Below, in pieces: positions 55,525 to 64,000 of a stretch of DNA of 64,000 nucleotides (the stretch's first letter is position 1; every line of letters starts with the position of its first letter). Position numbers and translations under genes: made by a program. This DNA comes from an uncultured Lachnospiraceae bacterium (lineage in GTDB: Bacteria; Bacillota; Clostridia; Lachnospirales; Lachnospiraceae), in assembly GCA_947626415.1 (NCBI GenBank), contig CANQSA010000003.1, forward strand, positions 1 to 64,000. Direction: 5' to 3'. The notes under the pieces were generated by a model. That model worked only from the letters and a program-made list of their open reading frames with translations, made no database searches and was not told the origin of the DNA.

Positions 55525-56817
55525 ATGGATTTTCATTTGAATTCTTTGCGGGAAGCCTGTCCCTGTGGACAGGAACATCCCATATACGTTGAAACTATCA
55601 TATTGGAAGCAGGCTGCCTGAACCGTTTGCCTGAGTTGATCGCAGCCAGCAGTCTCGCCGAACGGAAAACATTTGGGATCGTCTGTGACACCAATACTTA
55701 CGCCGTCTGCGGAAAACGAGTGTCCGAACTGTTTCCGGACGCCTCTGTTCTCTGTATGCCTGCCGAAAACTTACACGCCGATGAAAAAGGCGTGGCTTTG
55801 CTGGAATCTATGCTGCAGGAAGCGGACAGACCGTTTGATCTGTTATTCGCGGTCGGTTCCGGTACGGTACATGATCTGACCCGATATGTCGGATATCAAA
55901 AAAAGATTCCTTTCGTATCCGTACCCACCGCAGCCAGTGTAGACGGTTTTGTTTCCACAGTCGCCGCCATGACTTGGTATGGATTTAAAAAGAGCCTGAT
56001 TGCCGCTTCTCCGATTCTGGTTGTTGCCGACAGTGAAGTGATCAGCCGCGCACCTTACCGCCTGACCGCTTCCGGCGTATCTGATCTGCTGGGCAAATAT
56101 ACGGCCCTGCTCGACTGGAGGATTGCGCATCTGATCATGGGAGAACATATCTGTGAGCGGATCTGTCAGCTGGAAGAAGAAGCGCTTTCGGCAGTCCGCG
56201 GAAGTCTTTCCGGATTAAAGGACGGGCAGACCGGCGCCTATGAGCAGTTAATGTACGCACTGCTTTTATCCGGGATCGCCATGCAGATGATGGGCAATTC
56301 CAGACCGGCTTCCGGCGCGGAACACCATTTTTCCCATCTCTGGGAGATGCATGTGATCAATGAACCCATCGACGCTTATCACGGCGAAAAAGTCGGCGTC
56401 GGGCTGCTGAACTGCTGTACGATCTATTACAGTCTGGCAGATGCCATTGAAAATAACCGGGTCCGAATCCGCCCTTCCGCCGGTATTGAAACCGATTTAT
56501 TAGACCGCTGGCTGCCAAAGGAAATCGCAGACGATATGAAAAAGGAAAATACGCCGTATCCGCTGGATGCCATCGATCCTGCGCTGCTGGAAGACAAACT
56601 GCCGGCCATTGCGGAACTGATTCATACCCTTCCCACGCCGGAAGAGATTTATGATCTGCTGCGGGAAGCAGACGCGCCGGCATTGATGGAAGAGATCGGA
56701 CTGGACTCTGAACTGACGGCGCTTTCGGCCGCGTTGGCGCCCTACATCCGCAGCCGTCTTACCCTGTTAAAACTGACGAAACTGTTCGATATTGATAAAA
56801 AGGGCAATCTCATTTAA
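55525..56817 (+). CDS. sn-glycerol-1-phosphate dehydrogenase (AraM/EgsA family)
   Basis: A 430-residue metal-dependent NAD(P) enzyme of the iron-alcohol-dehydrogenase/glycerol-dehydrogenase fold. The nucleotide motif is AVGSGTVHDLTRYVGYQ, followed by FVSVPTAASVDGF; metal ligands are in SGVSDLLGKYTAL, SGAEHHFSHLWEM and AYHGEKVGVG. It reduces dihydroxyacetone phosphate to glycerol-1-phosphate; bacterial AraM is reported to do this. ATG 55525 follows GGAG at six bases; ATG 55513 is less well placed. No lipid-synthesis partner such as PcrB is adjacent. Confidence 0.88.
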   Translation: MDFHLNSLREACPCGQEHPIYVETIILEAGCLNRLPELIAASSLAERKTFGIVCDTNTYAVCGKRVSELFPDASVLCMPAENLHADEKGVALLESMLQEADRPFDLLFAVGSGTVHDLTRYVGYQKKIPFVSVPTAASVDGFVSTVAAMTWYGFKKSLIAASPILVVADSEVISRAPYRLTASGVSDLLGKYTALLDWRIAHLIMGEHICERICQLEEEALSAVRGSLSGLKDGQTGAYEQLMYALLLSGIAMQMMGNSRPASGAEHHFSHLWEMHVINEPIDAYHGEKVGVGLLNCCTIYYSLADAIENNRVRIRPSAGIETDLLDRWLPKEIADDMKKENTPYPLDAIDPALLEDKLPAIAELIHTLPTPEEIYDLLREADAPALMEEIGLDSELTALSAALAPYIRSRLTLLKLTKLFDIDKKGNLI

Positions 56818-56834
56818 GAATGGAGCGTACCAAG

Positions 56835-57935
56835 ATGCGTAATCTGACATTTGGATTTATCGGGCTTGGCCTGATCGGCGGTTCGATCGCCAAGACCATA
56901 CGGCGGGTTTATCCCACTTCCCGGATCATAGGATATAACCGCAGCAAAGAAGCCCGGGCTGCAGCCGCCAGCGACGGCACCTGCGACATCACAACCGACC
57001 AGGTTGACAGTAATTTTTCCGACTGCGACTACATTTTTCTATGTACGCCGGTCGCGCATAACCTGACCTATCTGACAGGATTAAAACAACTGATCAAAGC
57101 AGACTGCATCATTACCGATGTAGGAAGCGTAAAGGGAAATATCTATCAAGAAGTGACAGAGCTGGGGCTGGAGCGCAGCTTTATCGGCGGACACCCCATG
57201 GCCGGCTCGGAAAAAACGGGCTATGAGAATGCCAACGACCGGCTGCTGGAAAACGCATACTATGTCATAACGCCGACGCCTGCAGCGGATTCCGATCGGC
57301 TGAAGGAATTTGTGGAGATTGTAGAAACGCTTGGGGCGATTCCCATCGTGATCGATCCGTTTGAACACGACCGCGTTGTAGCCGCAATCAGCCATCTTCC
57401 CCATTTGATTGCTACCAGTCTGGTAATCCTGGTCCGGGATTCCGATTCACCGGAGGAAACCATGCGTCTGATCGCCGCCGGCGGATTTAAGGACATCACG
57501 AGGATTGCCTCTTCTTCTCCGGAAATGTGGGAAGAGATCTGCATGATGAACCGGCAGAATATCTCTGCCTTTCTCCAGGCATATGTAGAGCGCCTGCTGC
57601 AGGTAAAAGACGAGATTGACACAGCGGACGGGACAAGTATCTACCGGCTGTTCGACGAAAGCCGCACATACCGGGATTCTTTCTCCAACGCTTCGGCCGG
57701 ACCGCTGAAAAAGCGTCACTGCATCTACTGTGATATCATTGACGAGTCCGGTGCGATCGCTACGATTGCCACGATCCTCGCCGTCAACCGGATCAATCTG
57801 AAGAATATCGGAATTGTTCATAATCGGGAATTTGAAGAAGGGGTACTGGATATCGAATTTTATGACGACGCATCGGCAGAATCCGCATATGCGCTTCTGA
57901 CGCGATATAACTATAGTGTACATCATGCAAAATAA
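56835..57935 (+). CDS. tyrA: Prephenate dehydrogenase
   Basis: A 366-residue enzyme of tyrosine synthesis. The NAD-binding motif FIGLGLIGGSIAK starts the protein, DYIFLCTPV and FIGGHPMAGSEKTGYENA follow, with the C-terminal helical domain and an ACT-like regulatory domain (IYCDIIDESGAIATIATILAVNRINLKNIGI) that may bind tyrosine. ATG 56835 is nine bases after GGAG; ATG 56820 is possible. It lies 17 bases after the G1P dehydrogenase gene, so they probably share a message although the pathways are unrelated. Confidence 0.92.
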   Translation: MRNLTFGFIGLGLIGGSIAKTIRRVYPTSRIIGYNRSKEARAAAASDGTCDITTDQVDSNFSDCDYIFLCTPVAHNLTYLTGLKQLIKADCIITDVGSVKGNIYQEVTELGLERSFIGGHPMAGSEKTGYENANDRLLENAYYVITPTPAADSDRLKEFVEIVETLGAIPIVIDPFEHDRVVAAISHLPHLIATSLVILVRDSDSPEETMRLIAAGGFKDITRIASSSPEMWEEICMMNRQNISAFLQAYVERLLQVKDEIDTADGTSIYRLFDESRTYRDSFSNASAGPLKKRHCIYCDIIDESGAIATIATILAVNRINLKNIGIVHNREFEEGVLDIEFYDDASAESAYALLTRYNYSVHHAK

Positions 57936-57947
57936 GGCGGTTCCCGG

Positions 57948-58535
57948 CTATTTTTCGCTGGTAACCGCCGCTTCATGGATCGCTTCATCCGTCAGAGGAC
58001 TGCTTTCCGGTTCTTCATAATCCTCTGTGGGCCTCCATGCCTTTCCGAATTTCACATCTTTAAACAGTGCTGCCAGCCCAGTGATCTGCTTTAACCGGAG
58101 GATCTCGTCCCGATCCATTCCCAGATGTTTGGAGATCCACGCATCGGAACGTCCCAGTTCATGCAGTTCTTTTACAATATTACTCATCAGATCCACATTG
58201 TGGCTTCCCCGGGCACGGTTATGCCGTATGGTACTTGCCATCCGCTGGTCAAGCGGCTTATCGATCACGGAAACCGGCAGTTTCCCCTGTTCCCGCTCAT
58301 AGATATCCGGATATTCCAGCATGACCCGATATCGATGAAACCCGTCTACAATGATATAGCTATCCGTTTCCTTTTCATAATAGCAGACGATCGGCATCGT
58401 ATAACCGTCCGCTTTGATACTGTCGTAAAGCAGCTTCATCTCCGGCGGAGCGACCGCATTGGGATTGTAGGTATTCGGTTTAATCTTTTCGATCGGAACC
58501 GACAGGATATGATAAACAGGACTGATAAATTCCAT
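57948..58535 (-). CDS. ParB/sulfiredoxin-fold protein, IbrB-like
   Basis: A 195-residue protein with a ParB N-terminal-type domain: VPIEKIKPNTYNPNAV, IVDGFHRYRVM and the downstream TIRHNRARGSHNVDL, which matches IbrB-type proteins. A helical segment (DAWISKHLGMDRDEILRLKQITG) looks like a ParB-type HTH. In E. coli, IbrA and IbrB together raise expression of immunoglobulin-binding (eib) genes; the chemistry is unknown. GGAGG precedes ATG 58535. It is 46 bases after its partner gene and convergent with tyrA. Confidence 0.82.
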   Translation of the reverse strand: MEFISPVYHILSVPIEKIKPNTYNPNAVAPPEMKLLYDSIKADGYTMPIVCYYEKETDSYIIVDGFHRYRVMLEYPDIYEREQGKLPVSVIDKPLDQRMASTIRHNRARGSHNVDLMSNIVKELHELGRSDAWISKHLGMDRDEILRLKQITGLAALFKDVKFGKAWRPTEDYEEPESSPLTDEAIHEAAVTSEK

Positions 58536-58581
58536 AACGATCCTCCACATTTTCAAACATAACGATTACTCATAACTCTGC

Positions 58582-59901
58582 TCATTCGATACTCTTATAT
58601 TTTTCCCGGATCAGATCGACCCGCTTTTGCTGCTCTCTGTTCATTCCAAATCCCATAAAGCGGCAGATGTGGTCATTTTTCAGGATACAGTAGCACATCC
58701 GCTTCCAGCTCGGAATATCCTTTGTCGACTTGATATCGTCCGTATGATCCGGTATCTTTCCGACGAATATGACACGGGACTTCCGGTTCAGTGTATAATT
58801 GGAAACTCCGTTCCGTTTGATCCGGTACCCATGCTCCTCCAGTTCCCGGATTGCTTCTTCATCCAAACCACCGCCGGTTTCATGCCAGAATTTAATGGAC
58901 GCATTAAATTTTTTAACATAATTATTCCGCAGTCTTACGGGCAGCGTATCCAAAAGGAAATAGGTATAAGACTTCCAGGTATGCCCCGAAGGCAAAGTCA
59001 CATTACGGTATCCCATTGCCTTTGTCTTTCCGTAAATACTGGCAAAATTCGCACCCCGCACCCGACCGACCAGCTTCACCCAGATCTCCGGATCGATCAC
59101 ACGGTAGAGATTCAGCGAATCCTTGGAATAATCATTAAACGGAGAGGCGACACGCATTTGGGAAGCCTTCAGCCCTGCCATATAATACAAGTCATACAGC
59201 CGGTTATAGTCATAATTAAACATGCAGATCGCATGCCAGACGTCATTTAACGTCCAGTCATACAAGGGAGATGCGCACCAGACATCCTTGAACTGTTTGC
59301 TGATCCAGCATTTTCCTTCATAACCGTACTTCAGATTCAGAAACCCGCTGTAACGCTGCAGAGACTCGTCCGCGCGCATGCCCAGCAAACAGACGGTTTT
59401 CTTTTCTCCGTGCGAGATCCGGTACCAGCGGCCGAACTGTTTTGCCAGATTCTCCTGGTGCATCCGATACCGATAGGTAGTAATGGGATTATTCTTCAGA
59501 TTGATCACATAATCATGCCGGGGCATAGGACGCACCCAGCTCTCTTGTTTCATATCATCCCAGGGATACCAGTACATCTCGTAACTGGACAGAGCGGTAC
59601 GGGTTGCCATGGGGAGGCAGACCCAGTATGGCTCCACTTCATTCTGAATCCGCTCAAAAGTCCGTTCTATATATTCTGTTGTTACGGTATACTGTGCTTC
59701 AAAATCCTGATGAAAAACACCGATTTTCCGATCCGGATAATATCGCTTCTGAAAATCCAGAACCAGGTTCAGCAAAAGGCCGCTGTCTTTTCCGCCTGAA
59801 AAAGAAACATAGATATTTTCAAATTCTTCAAACAGGAAATGCAGCCGCCTCTGCATCGCCTCATATACATTCAGCTCCAGATATTCTTTTATCATATGCA
59901 T
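58582..59901 (-). CDS. PAPS-reductase/ATP-pyrophosphatase family protein, IbrA-like (DUF3440)
   Basis: A 439-residue protein. The ATP-PPase P-loop is YVSFSGGKDSGLLLNLVLDF near residue 31; KIGVFHQDFEAQYTVTTEYIE and VCLLGMRADESLQRYSG are further family motifs, with a long C-terminal DUF3440-like part (AGLKASQMRVASPFNDYS). Family members adenylate a substrate before sulfur or amino transfer, but no sulfate pathway genes are nearby. GAGGA precedes ATG 59901; ATG 59895 is an alternative. With the ParB-like gene it forms a two-gene operon. Confidence 0.85.
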   Translation of the reverse strand: MHMIKEYLELNVYEAMQRRLHFLFEEFENIYVSFSGGKDSGLLLNLVLDFQKRYYPDRKIGVFHQDFEAQYTVTTEYIERTFERIQNEVEPYWVCLPMATRTALSSYEMYWYPWDDMKQESWVRPMPRHDYVINLKNNPITTYRYRMHQENLAKQFGRWYRISHGEKKTVCLLGMRADESLQRYSGFLNLKYGYEGKCWISKQFKDVWCASPLYDWTLNDVWHAICMFNYDYNRLYDLYYMAGLKASQMRVASPFNDYSKDSLNLYRVIDPEIWVKLVGRVRGANFASIYGKTKAMGYRNVTLPSGHTWKSYTYFLLDTLPVRLRNNYVKKFNASIKFWHETGGGLDEEAIRELEEHGYRIKRNGVSNYTLNRKSRVIFVGKIPDHTDDIKSTKDIPSWKRMCYCILKNDHICRFMGFGMNREQQKRVDLIREKYKSIE

Positions 59902-59948
59902 GGGTTCCTCTTTACTGTCGCGCTTACTCTATTCCATAAATCATGCAT

Positions 59949-59977
59949 ATTGTACCATATTTATCATTTTTTTACAA
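59949..59977 (-). promoter_or_regulatory. Promoter of the IbrA/IbrB-like operon
   Basis: TTGTAA (59972-59977) and TACAAT (59949-59954) are spaced by 17 bases, giving a leader of about 40 bases. Confidence 0.55.
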
Positions 59978-60000
59978 TATTTTCCAAAAGAAAAGCGCAG

Positions 60001-61035
60001 CTACAGGATCAGCATTGCGTCTCCAAAGCTGAAAAACCGATATCGGCACTCCACTGCCGTCCGGTATGCCGCCAGGATATTTTCTCTTCCTGCCAGCGCA
60101 GAAACCAGCATCAAAAGCGTAGATTCCGGCAGATGAAAATTCGTGATCAGTCCGTCGATCACGCGAAACTGATATCCGGGATAGATAAAAATATCCGTCC
60201 ATCCGCTTGCAGCGCGGATCTGCCCATCTGCGTCCGCCGCTGACTCCAGCGTCCTTGTACTGGTAGTCCCGACCGCAATGATCCTGTGGCCGGCCGCCTT
60301 TGCCGCATTGATCTTTTCGGCTTCCGATTCTTCGATCCGATAAAATTCCGAATGCATATGATGGTCTAAAATATTTTCCACCTTAACGGGCCGAAACGTC
60401 CCTAACCCCACATGCAGTGTCACATGGGCAATCACAATGCCCTTCCCTTCCAGCTGCGACAGCAGCTCGCGGGTAAAATGCAGTCCTGCCGTCGGAGCGG
60501 CAGCCGATCCTTCATGCTTTGCGTATACAGTCTGATATCGGTTTTTATCCTTTAAGGCATGGGTAATATAAGGCGGAAGCGGCATCTGTCCCAGCCGGTC
60601 CAGGATCTCTTCAAAAATCCCGTCATACTGAAAACGGATCAGACGGTTTCCCTCTTCTGCGATCGCAATGACCTCCCCGGTCAAAAGCCCGCCGCCAAAC
60701 GAAACAAGCGTCCCGACCTTACATTTTTTCCCGGGCTTTACCAGGGTCTCCCATACATCCTTTTCCGTCCGCTTTAACAGCAGTACTTCTATCGACGCAT
60801 TGGTTCCCACTTTGCTTCCCATCAGTCTGGCCGGGATTACCTTCGTATCGTTGATGACCAGACAGTCTCCCGGTTCAAGGAAAGTTCCGATCTCCGAAAA
60901 AATATGATGCGAAGTTTCGCCTGTTTTTTTATCCAGCACCATCAGCCTGGAAGCGGACCGGTCCTCTAGCGGATCCTGTGCGATCAACTCCTGCGGCAGT
61001 TCGTAATCATAATCATGTAAATGCATTTCCTGCAT
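60001..61035 (-). CDS. queA: S-adenosylmethionine:tRNA ribosyltransferase-isomerase
   Basis: A 344-residue enzyme that adds the epoxycyclopentane group during queuosine synthesis in tRNA. Motifs [56 protein letters not shown] and the C-terminal [20 protein letters not shown] match QueA. GGAGG is five bases before ATG 61035; ATG 61026 is possible. The usual neighbours tgt, yajC or ruvB are not here. Confidence 0.96.
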   Translation of the reverse strand: MQEMHLHDYDYELPQELIAQDPLEDRSASRLMVLDKKTGETSHHIFSEIGTFLEPGDCLVINDTKVIPARLMGSKVGTNASIEVLLLKRTEKDVWETLVKPGKKCKVGTLVSFGGGLLTGEVIAIAEEGNRLIRFQYDGIFEEILDRLGQMPLPPYITHALKDKNRYQTVYAKHEGSAAAPTAGLHFTRELLSQLEGKGIVIAHVTLHVGLGTFRPVKVENILDHHMHSEFYRIEESEAEKINAAKAAGHRIIAVGTTSTRTLESAADADGQIRAASGWTDIFIYPGYQFRVIDGLITNFHLPESTLLMLVSALAGRENILAAYRTAVECRYRFFSFGDAMLIL

Positions 61036-61069
61036 ACTTTCCTCCATTCCGGACTCCATTCCGGAGCGT

Positions 61070-62209
61070 TTAAATTTCCCCGTTTTTGATATAATCGGCC
61101 AGAATCAGATCCACAGCCATTCCATATGACTTCACGCCTTGCTTTTGTCCGCTGATTTTTAAATAAACATCATTTCCCTTTGACGCGGCTTCATTGATCG
61201 CCTTTCCGACTTTATTGGCCCGGATCTCATCCCAATATGTGTTATTTGCGTCCAGATCCATGCGCACGCCTGCATTTACCTCTTTCATGATCTCCCGGTA
61301 TGCGTCCGCGTCAACCTGATAAAGCGCGTTTGTCGTCAGGATCATGGCAGAGATATAAGCGCTGTACTGGAATTCCGGCTCCTCTGAATTTCTGCATACC
61401 AGATAGGCGATAAAATTGGCTTCATCTTCTTTAATATATCCCTGGATATGCGCCATCTCATGACAGATGGTCTTGGGCTCACTGTAGATTGCCGCATCCG
61501 TATTGATATTCGCTTCCATGGTAAACGGCACATACATACCCACCACGTCCAGATAAGACATTGCCCTTGAAAAATGGACTTCTTTGGGCGTCGTCCAAAG
61601 CATTCCCAACGTAGGGATCTCCTCCGCCGTCTTCTCATAAGCCCGCTTTGCCGCTTCCGTTTTCTCCTGAAAAGTCAGATGGGAAGTAAATACGCCTTCT
61701 CCGTAAGTTTCCGTATAACGGCTGCGAAGCGCATTTACTTTTGCCACCAGTTCTCTGCTTAACGCCTTTAAAGAGTTATAATCGGCGTCCTGCGCAGAGA
61801 CGGATTCCAGCCCGATCTGTTCTCCGATCCCGATCCGCCGGATATTCATAAAACAGCAGAGCGTCAGAACCGTAACGATCAGACTGCACAGACAAAGAAC
61901 ATTTAAAATACCGATCCCGAATATATGTCTGCGTCTGCCGGTTCCCAGCGCCAGCCTTGTCAGCCACCGGATCAGCAGAAACAGCGCCAGAGCGGGAATT
62001 ACGATACAGCCGATTTCCGCCAGGGAAAAGGGCAGCCACCGGGTCAGCAATGACATCAGAAATCCGTATCCTCTGTACAGCCCCCTTGCAAAAACATATT
62101 CCGCAAATGCCGGAAAGCACTCTCCCAGTAAGATGCAGATTCCGCAGATCGGAAGCAATAAAAGCATTCTGCTCCGCTTATAATGCCAGATTTGTTTGAT
62201 CAACCGCAT
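61070..62209 (-). CDS. DUF3810 membrane protein with HExxH motif
   Basis: A 379-residue protein with three N-terminal hydrophobic segments (to about residue 125) and a large extracytoplasmic domain. The motif [26 protein letters not shown] near residue 245 contains HEMAH and a following Glu in EDEAN, as in zinc metallopeptidases. The substrate is unknown. ATG 62209 overlaps the end of dtd by ten bases, so translation is coupled. Confidence 0.85.
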   Translation of the reverse strand: MRLIKQIWHYKRSRMLLLLPICGICILLGECFPAFAEYVFARGLYRGYGFLMSLLTRWLPFSLAEIGCIVIPALALFLLIRWLTRLALGTGRRRHIFGIGILNVLCLCSLIVTVLTLCCFMNIRRIGIGEQIGLESVSAQDADYNSLKALSRELVAKVNALRSRYTETYGEGVFTSHLTFQEKTEAAKRAYEKTAEEIPTLGMLWTTPKEVHFSRAMSYLDVVGMYVPFTMEANINTDAAIYSEPKTICHEMAHIQGYIKEDEANFIAYLVCRNSEEPEFQYSAYISAMILTTNALYQVDADAYREIMKEVNAGVRMDLDANNTYWDEIRANKVGKAINEAASKGNDVYLKISGQKQGVKSYGMAVDLILADYIKNGEI

Positions 62210-62652
62210 AATTCATCACTATCCAAAATAATCGTAAACGGTCCGTCATTTAACAGACGCACATCCATATGCGCGCCGAAAATGCCGGTCTCAACTTTGG
62301 GTATCACTTCCCTGCATTTTGCCACGACAGATTCATACATCCGATTGGCAAACTCGGGATTTCCCGCTTTCACATAAGAGGGACGGTTTCCTTTTTTGCA
62401 GTCCGCATACAGCGTAAACTGGGAAACCAGCAGCAGACTGCCGCCTACCGTCAGCAGGGACAGATTGGATTTTCCGTTTTCATCCTCAAAGATCCGCAGC
62501 TGCAGCAGCTTTTTTACCATTTTATCCGCGATCTGTTCCGTATCTCCGTCGCAGATCCCGATCAATACCAAATAGCCAAAATCGATGGCTCCGGTCACAG
62601 TGCCGTCCACTGTAACCGAAGCCTCTCTGACCCGTTGAATTACAAATTTCAT
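62200..62652 (-). CDS. dtd: D-aminoacyl-tRNA deacylase
   Basis: A 150-residue proofreading enzyme that removes D-amino acids from tRNA. The start [17 protein letters not shown], the catalytic [17 protein letters not shown] and the [11 protein letters not shown] (cross-subunit Gly-Pro) stretch are complete. It lies 13 bases after pheT. Confidence 0.96.
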   Translation of the reverse strand: MKFVIQRVREASVTVDGTVTGAIDFGYLVLIGICDGDTEQIADKMVKKLLQLRIFEDENGKSNLSLLTVGGSLLLVSQFTLYADCKKGNRPSYVKAGNPEFANRMYESVVAKCREVIPKVETGIFGAHMDVRLLNDGPFTIILDSDELCG

Positions 62653-62665
62653 AGGTTCTGTTTCC

Positions 62666-64000
62666 TTAACCTCTCAATTCTACGCCGATATCGGATAAAG
62701 CGCTTAATACTTTTTCCATAACCTCATTTACTTCTTTATCCTCCAGCGTTCTGTCTTTCGCGCGGAACACAACGGAATATGCCATGGATTTATAGCCTTC
62801 CTGAATCTGAGAGCCTTCATAGACGTCAAACAGGTGACAGCTTTCCAGCAGTTTTCCGGCTTTTTTCCGGATAATTGCCTCTACTTCACCGGCCAGCAGG
62901 TCTTTCTTCATAACCATACTCAGATCTCTGGTAACGGCGGGGAATTTCGCGATTCCCTCATATTTCCGGTCAAACGTCGCGTGCTCCACAATATACGGCA
63001 TATCCAGCACGGCAATATAAGCCGTTTCTCCGATCTCATAATTGTCTAAAACCTGCGGATGGACTTCGCCCAGATAGCCGATAAGCGTTTTATGATAATA
63101 AATATTGGCCTGTCTGCCCGGATGCAGATAATTTCTGCCCGCGTTCGGATCATATTCCGGCGCGTCTTTTAAGCCGACCCGGTCCAAAAATTCCTCGATC
63201 ACGCCCTTCATGGTGTAGAAATCTCCGTCTCCGTAAAAGCCCAGGGTAAACTGCATCCGCTCATCCGGCAGTTCCGTTAACGGCAGCGCTTTCGGCAGAT
63301 AGATATTGCCAAGCTCATATAATTTTACATTCTTATTCCGGCGGTTATAGTTTGTCGCCAGGGAAGTCAGCATACCGTTCAGCGATGTGGTACGCATTAT
63401 GCTGAAATCTTTTCCCAGCGGATTGGAGATCTCGATCGCCTGCCGCATGGGATCGTCGGCATCCAGCAGCAGCTTGTCATATACCCTCGGACTCTCAAAG
63501 GAATAATTCATCCCCTGGGAAAATCCGCAGAATTCGGCAATATCCCGCGCCGTCTGCTCGATCCGCAGTTTAAAGGACAGTTTACCGGCAGTCGCCTCTC
63601 CGTGCGGAAGGGTAGTCGGAATCTTATCATAGCCATAAAATCTGGCCACTTCTTCGGCAATATCCGCATCCCGTTCCAGATCCTGCCGCCAGGAAGGAAC
63701 TAAAACCTCATTGGTCTTTGCATCATAGCCCAGTTCCAGCGGCTTAAAATAGGAAAGCATCTCTTCTGCAGCAATCTCCGTACCCAACAGACGGTTGATC
63801 CATTCCGGATCAAACGGGATTCTTCTTCCTTCCTTCTTAACCGGATATACATCTACAACGCCGCCGACTACTTCCCCGGCGCCCAGCTCTTCGATCAGCT
63901 GGCAGGCACGGTTGATTGCTTCCAACGCATTGTTGGGATCCAGTCCCTTTTCAAACTTGCCGGAAGCGTCTGTACGAAGTCCCAGCCGTTTTGCGGACAG
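62666..64000 (-). CDS. pheT: Phenylalanyl-tRNA synthetase beta subunit, N-terminus beyond window
   Basis: The last 445 residues of the beta subunit; the 5' part lies past 64000. The frame opens with [16 protein letters not shown], typical of the end of the B3/B4 editing domain, then the B5 domain, the class II-like core ([33 protein letters not shown]) and the C-terminal anticodon-binding B8 domain ([24 protein letters not shown]). Subunit pheS is expected upstream, outside the window. Confidence 0.96.
   Translation of the reverse strand: MSAKRLGLRTDASGKFEKGLDPNNALEAINRACQLIEELGAGEVVGGVVDVYPVKKEGRRIPFDPEWINRLLGTEIAAEEMLSYFKPLELGYDAKTNEVLVPSWRQDLERDADIAEEVARFYGYDKIPTTLPHGEATAGKLSFKLRIEQTARDIAEFCGFSQGMNYSFESPRVYDKLLLDADDPMRQAIEISNPLGKDFSIMRTTSLNGMLTSLATNYNRRNKNVKLYELGNIYLPKALPLTELPDERMQFTLGFYGDGDFYTMKGVIEEFLDRVGLKDAPEYDPNAGRNYLHPGRQANIYYHKTLIGYLGEVHPQVLDNYEIGETAYIAVLDMPYIVEHATFDRKYEGIAKFPAVTRDLSMVMKKDLLAGEVEAIIRKKAGKLLESCHLFDVYEGSQIQEGYKSMAYSVVFRAKDRTLEDKEVNEVMEKVLSALSDIGVELRG

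Noticed and set aside
57936..57969. GGCGGTT/AACCGCC hairpin between tyrA and the ParB-like gene, considered as a terminator
   Set aside because: It has a 20-base loop, no T-run on the plus strand, and overlaps the end of the ParB-like coding region.
58582..59901. Assimilatory PAPS reductase (CysH) or DndC
   Set aside because: There is no cys or dnd gene nearby, and the length, DUF3440-like C-terminus and ParB-like partner fit IbrA better.

Overview
The window looks like chromosome from a Gram-positive anaerobe of the class Clostridia, most likely a Lachnospiraceae-type gut bacterium. The inference rests on about 50% GC, strong GGAGG ribosome sites, TTGACA-N17-TATAAT promoters, a HisZ/short-HisG pair, a Re-citrate-synthase-type enzyme beside NADP isocitrate dehydrogenase, a TIGR03960/TIGR03936/RNase G block, RecU, glucan-binding-repeat surface proteins and a high-cysteine Gly/Asn protein. 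No species can be named from the sequence alone.

Layout. Positions 1-3,900 look like the edge of an accessory or mobile segment: a secreted von Willebrand A (vWA) protein running off the left end, a serine recombinase whose best start is a non-standard ATC, a small HTH-like gene, and about 550 bases of short ORFs with a possible transposase remnant. Positions 3,900-9,000 hold a DUF1295 membrane protein, an M32 carboxypeptidase, a MATE pump and RNase G. A long leftward run (9,000-26,700) carries two radical-SAM-associated genes, a partial histidine pathway (hisZ, hisG, hisD, hisB and a three-domain HisF-like/HisI/HisE protein), recU, two pseudouridine synthases, an alarmone synthetase, an M23 peptidase, coaE and polA. 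Positions 26,700-32,300 form an envelope cluster: DHHW/AlgJ-like protein, MBOAT acyltransferase, repeat-bearing transglutaminase and lipoprotein. After a DegV gene and tRNA-Leu(CAA) come a HAD hydrolase, yebC, a CorC-type CBS protein, a mazF without mazE, alr and nnr. Positions 39,600-48,700 hold an ABC-F ATPase, a GntR regulator with its probable target (Re-citrate synthase), carbamate kinase, a DUF4143 ATPase between two copies of one terminator hairpin, icd and a subtilisin-like protease. Positions 48,900-49,900 carry three small genes of unknown role led by a 14-cysteine protein. The rest holds nitroreductase, an SRPBCC fusion, leuS, a membrane-anchored L,D-transpeptidase-like protein that has lost its catalytic residues, glycerol-1-phosphate dehydrogenase, prephenate dehydrogenase, an IbrB/IbrA-like pair, queA, a DUF3810 protein, dtd and the 3' part of pheT.

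How the genes fit together. Re-citrate synthase and Icd would supply 2-oxoglutarate by the oxidative branch of the TCA cycle; aconitase is not here. The histidine genes lack hisC, hisH and a separate hisA/hisF in this window, and the HisIE protein carries an extra barrel that seems catalytically dead. The envelope cluster combines an acyl-transfer pair with a wall-binding transglutaminase and a lipoprotein in tightly coupled order. The observations most worth following are the HisF-like/HisI/HisE fusion, the inactivated YkuD protein, the IbrAB-like operon, the high-cysteine triad, and the outward-facing promoter between the vWA gene and the recombinase. All functions are inferred from motifs and family knowledge; no database search was possible.
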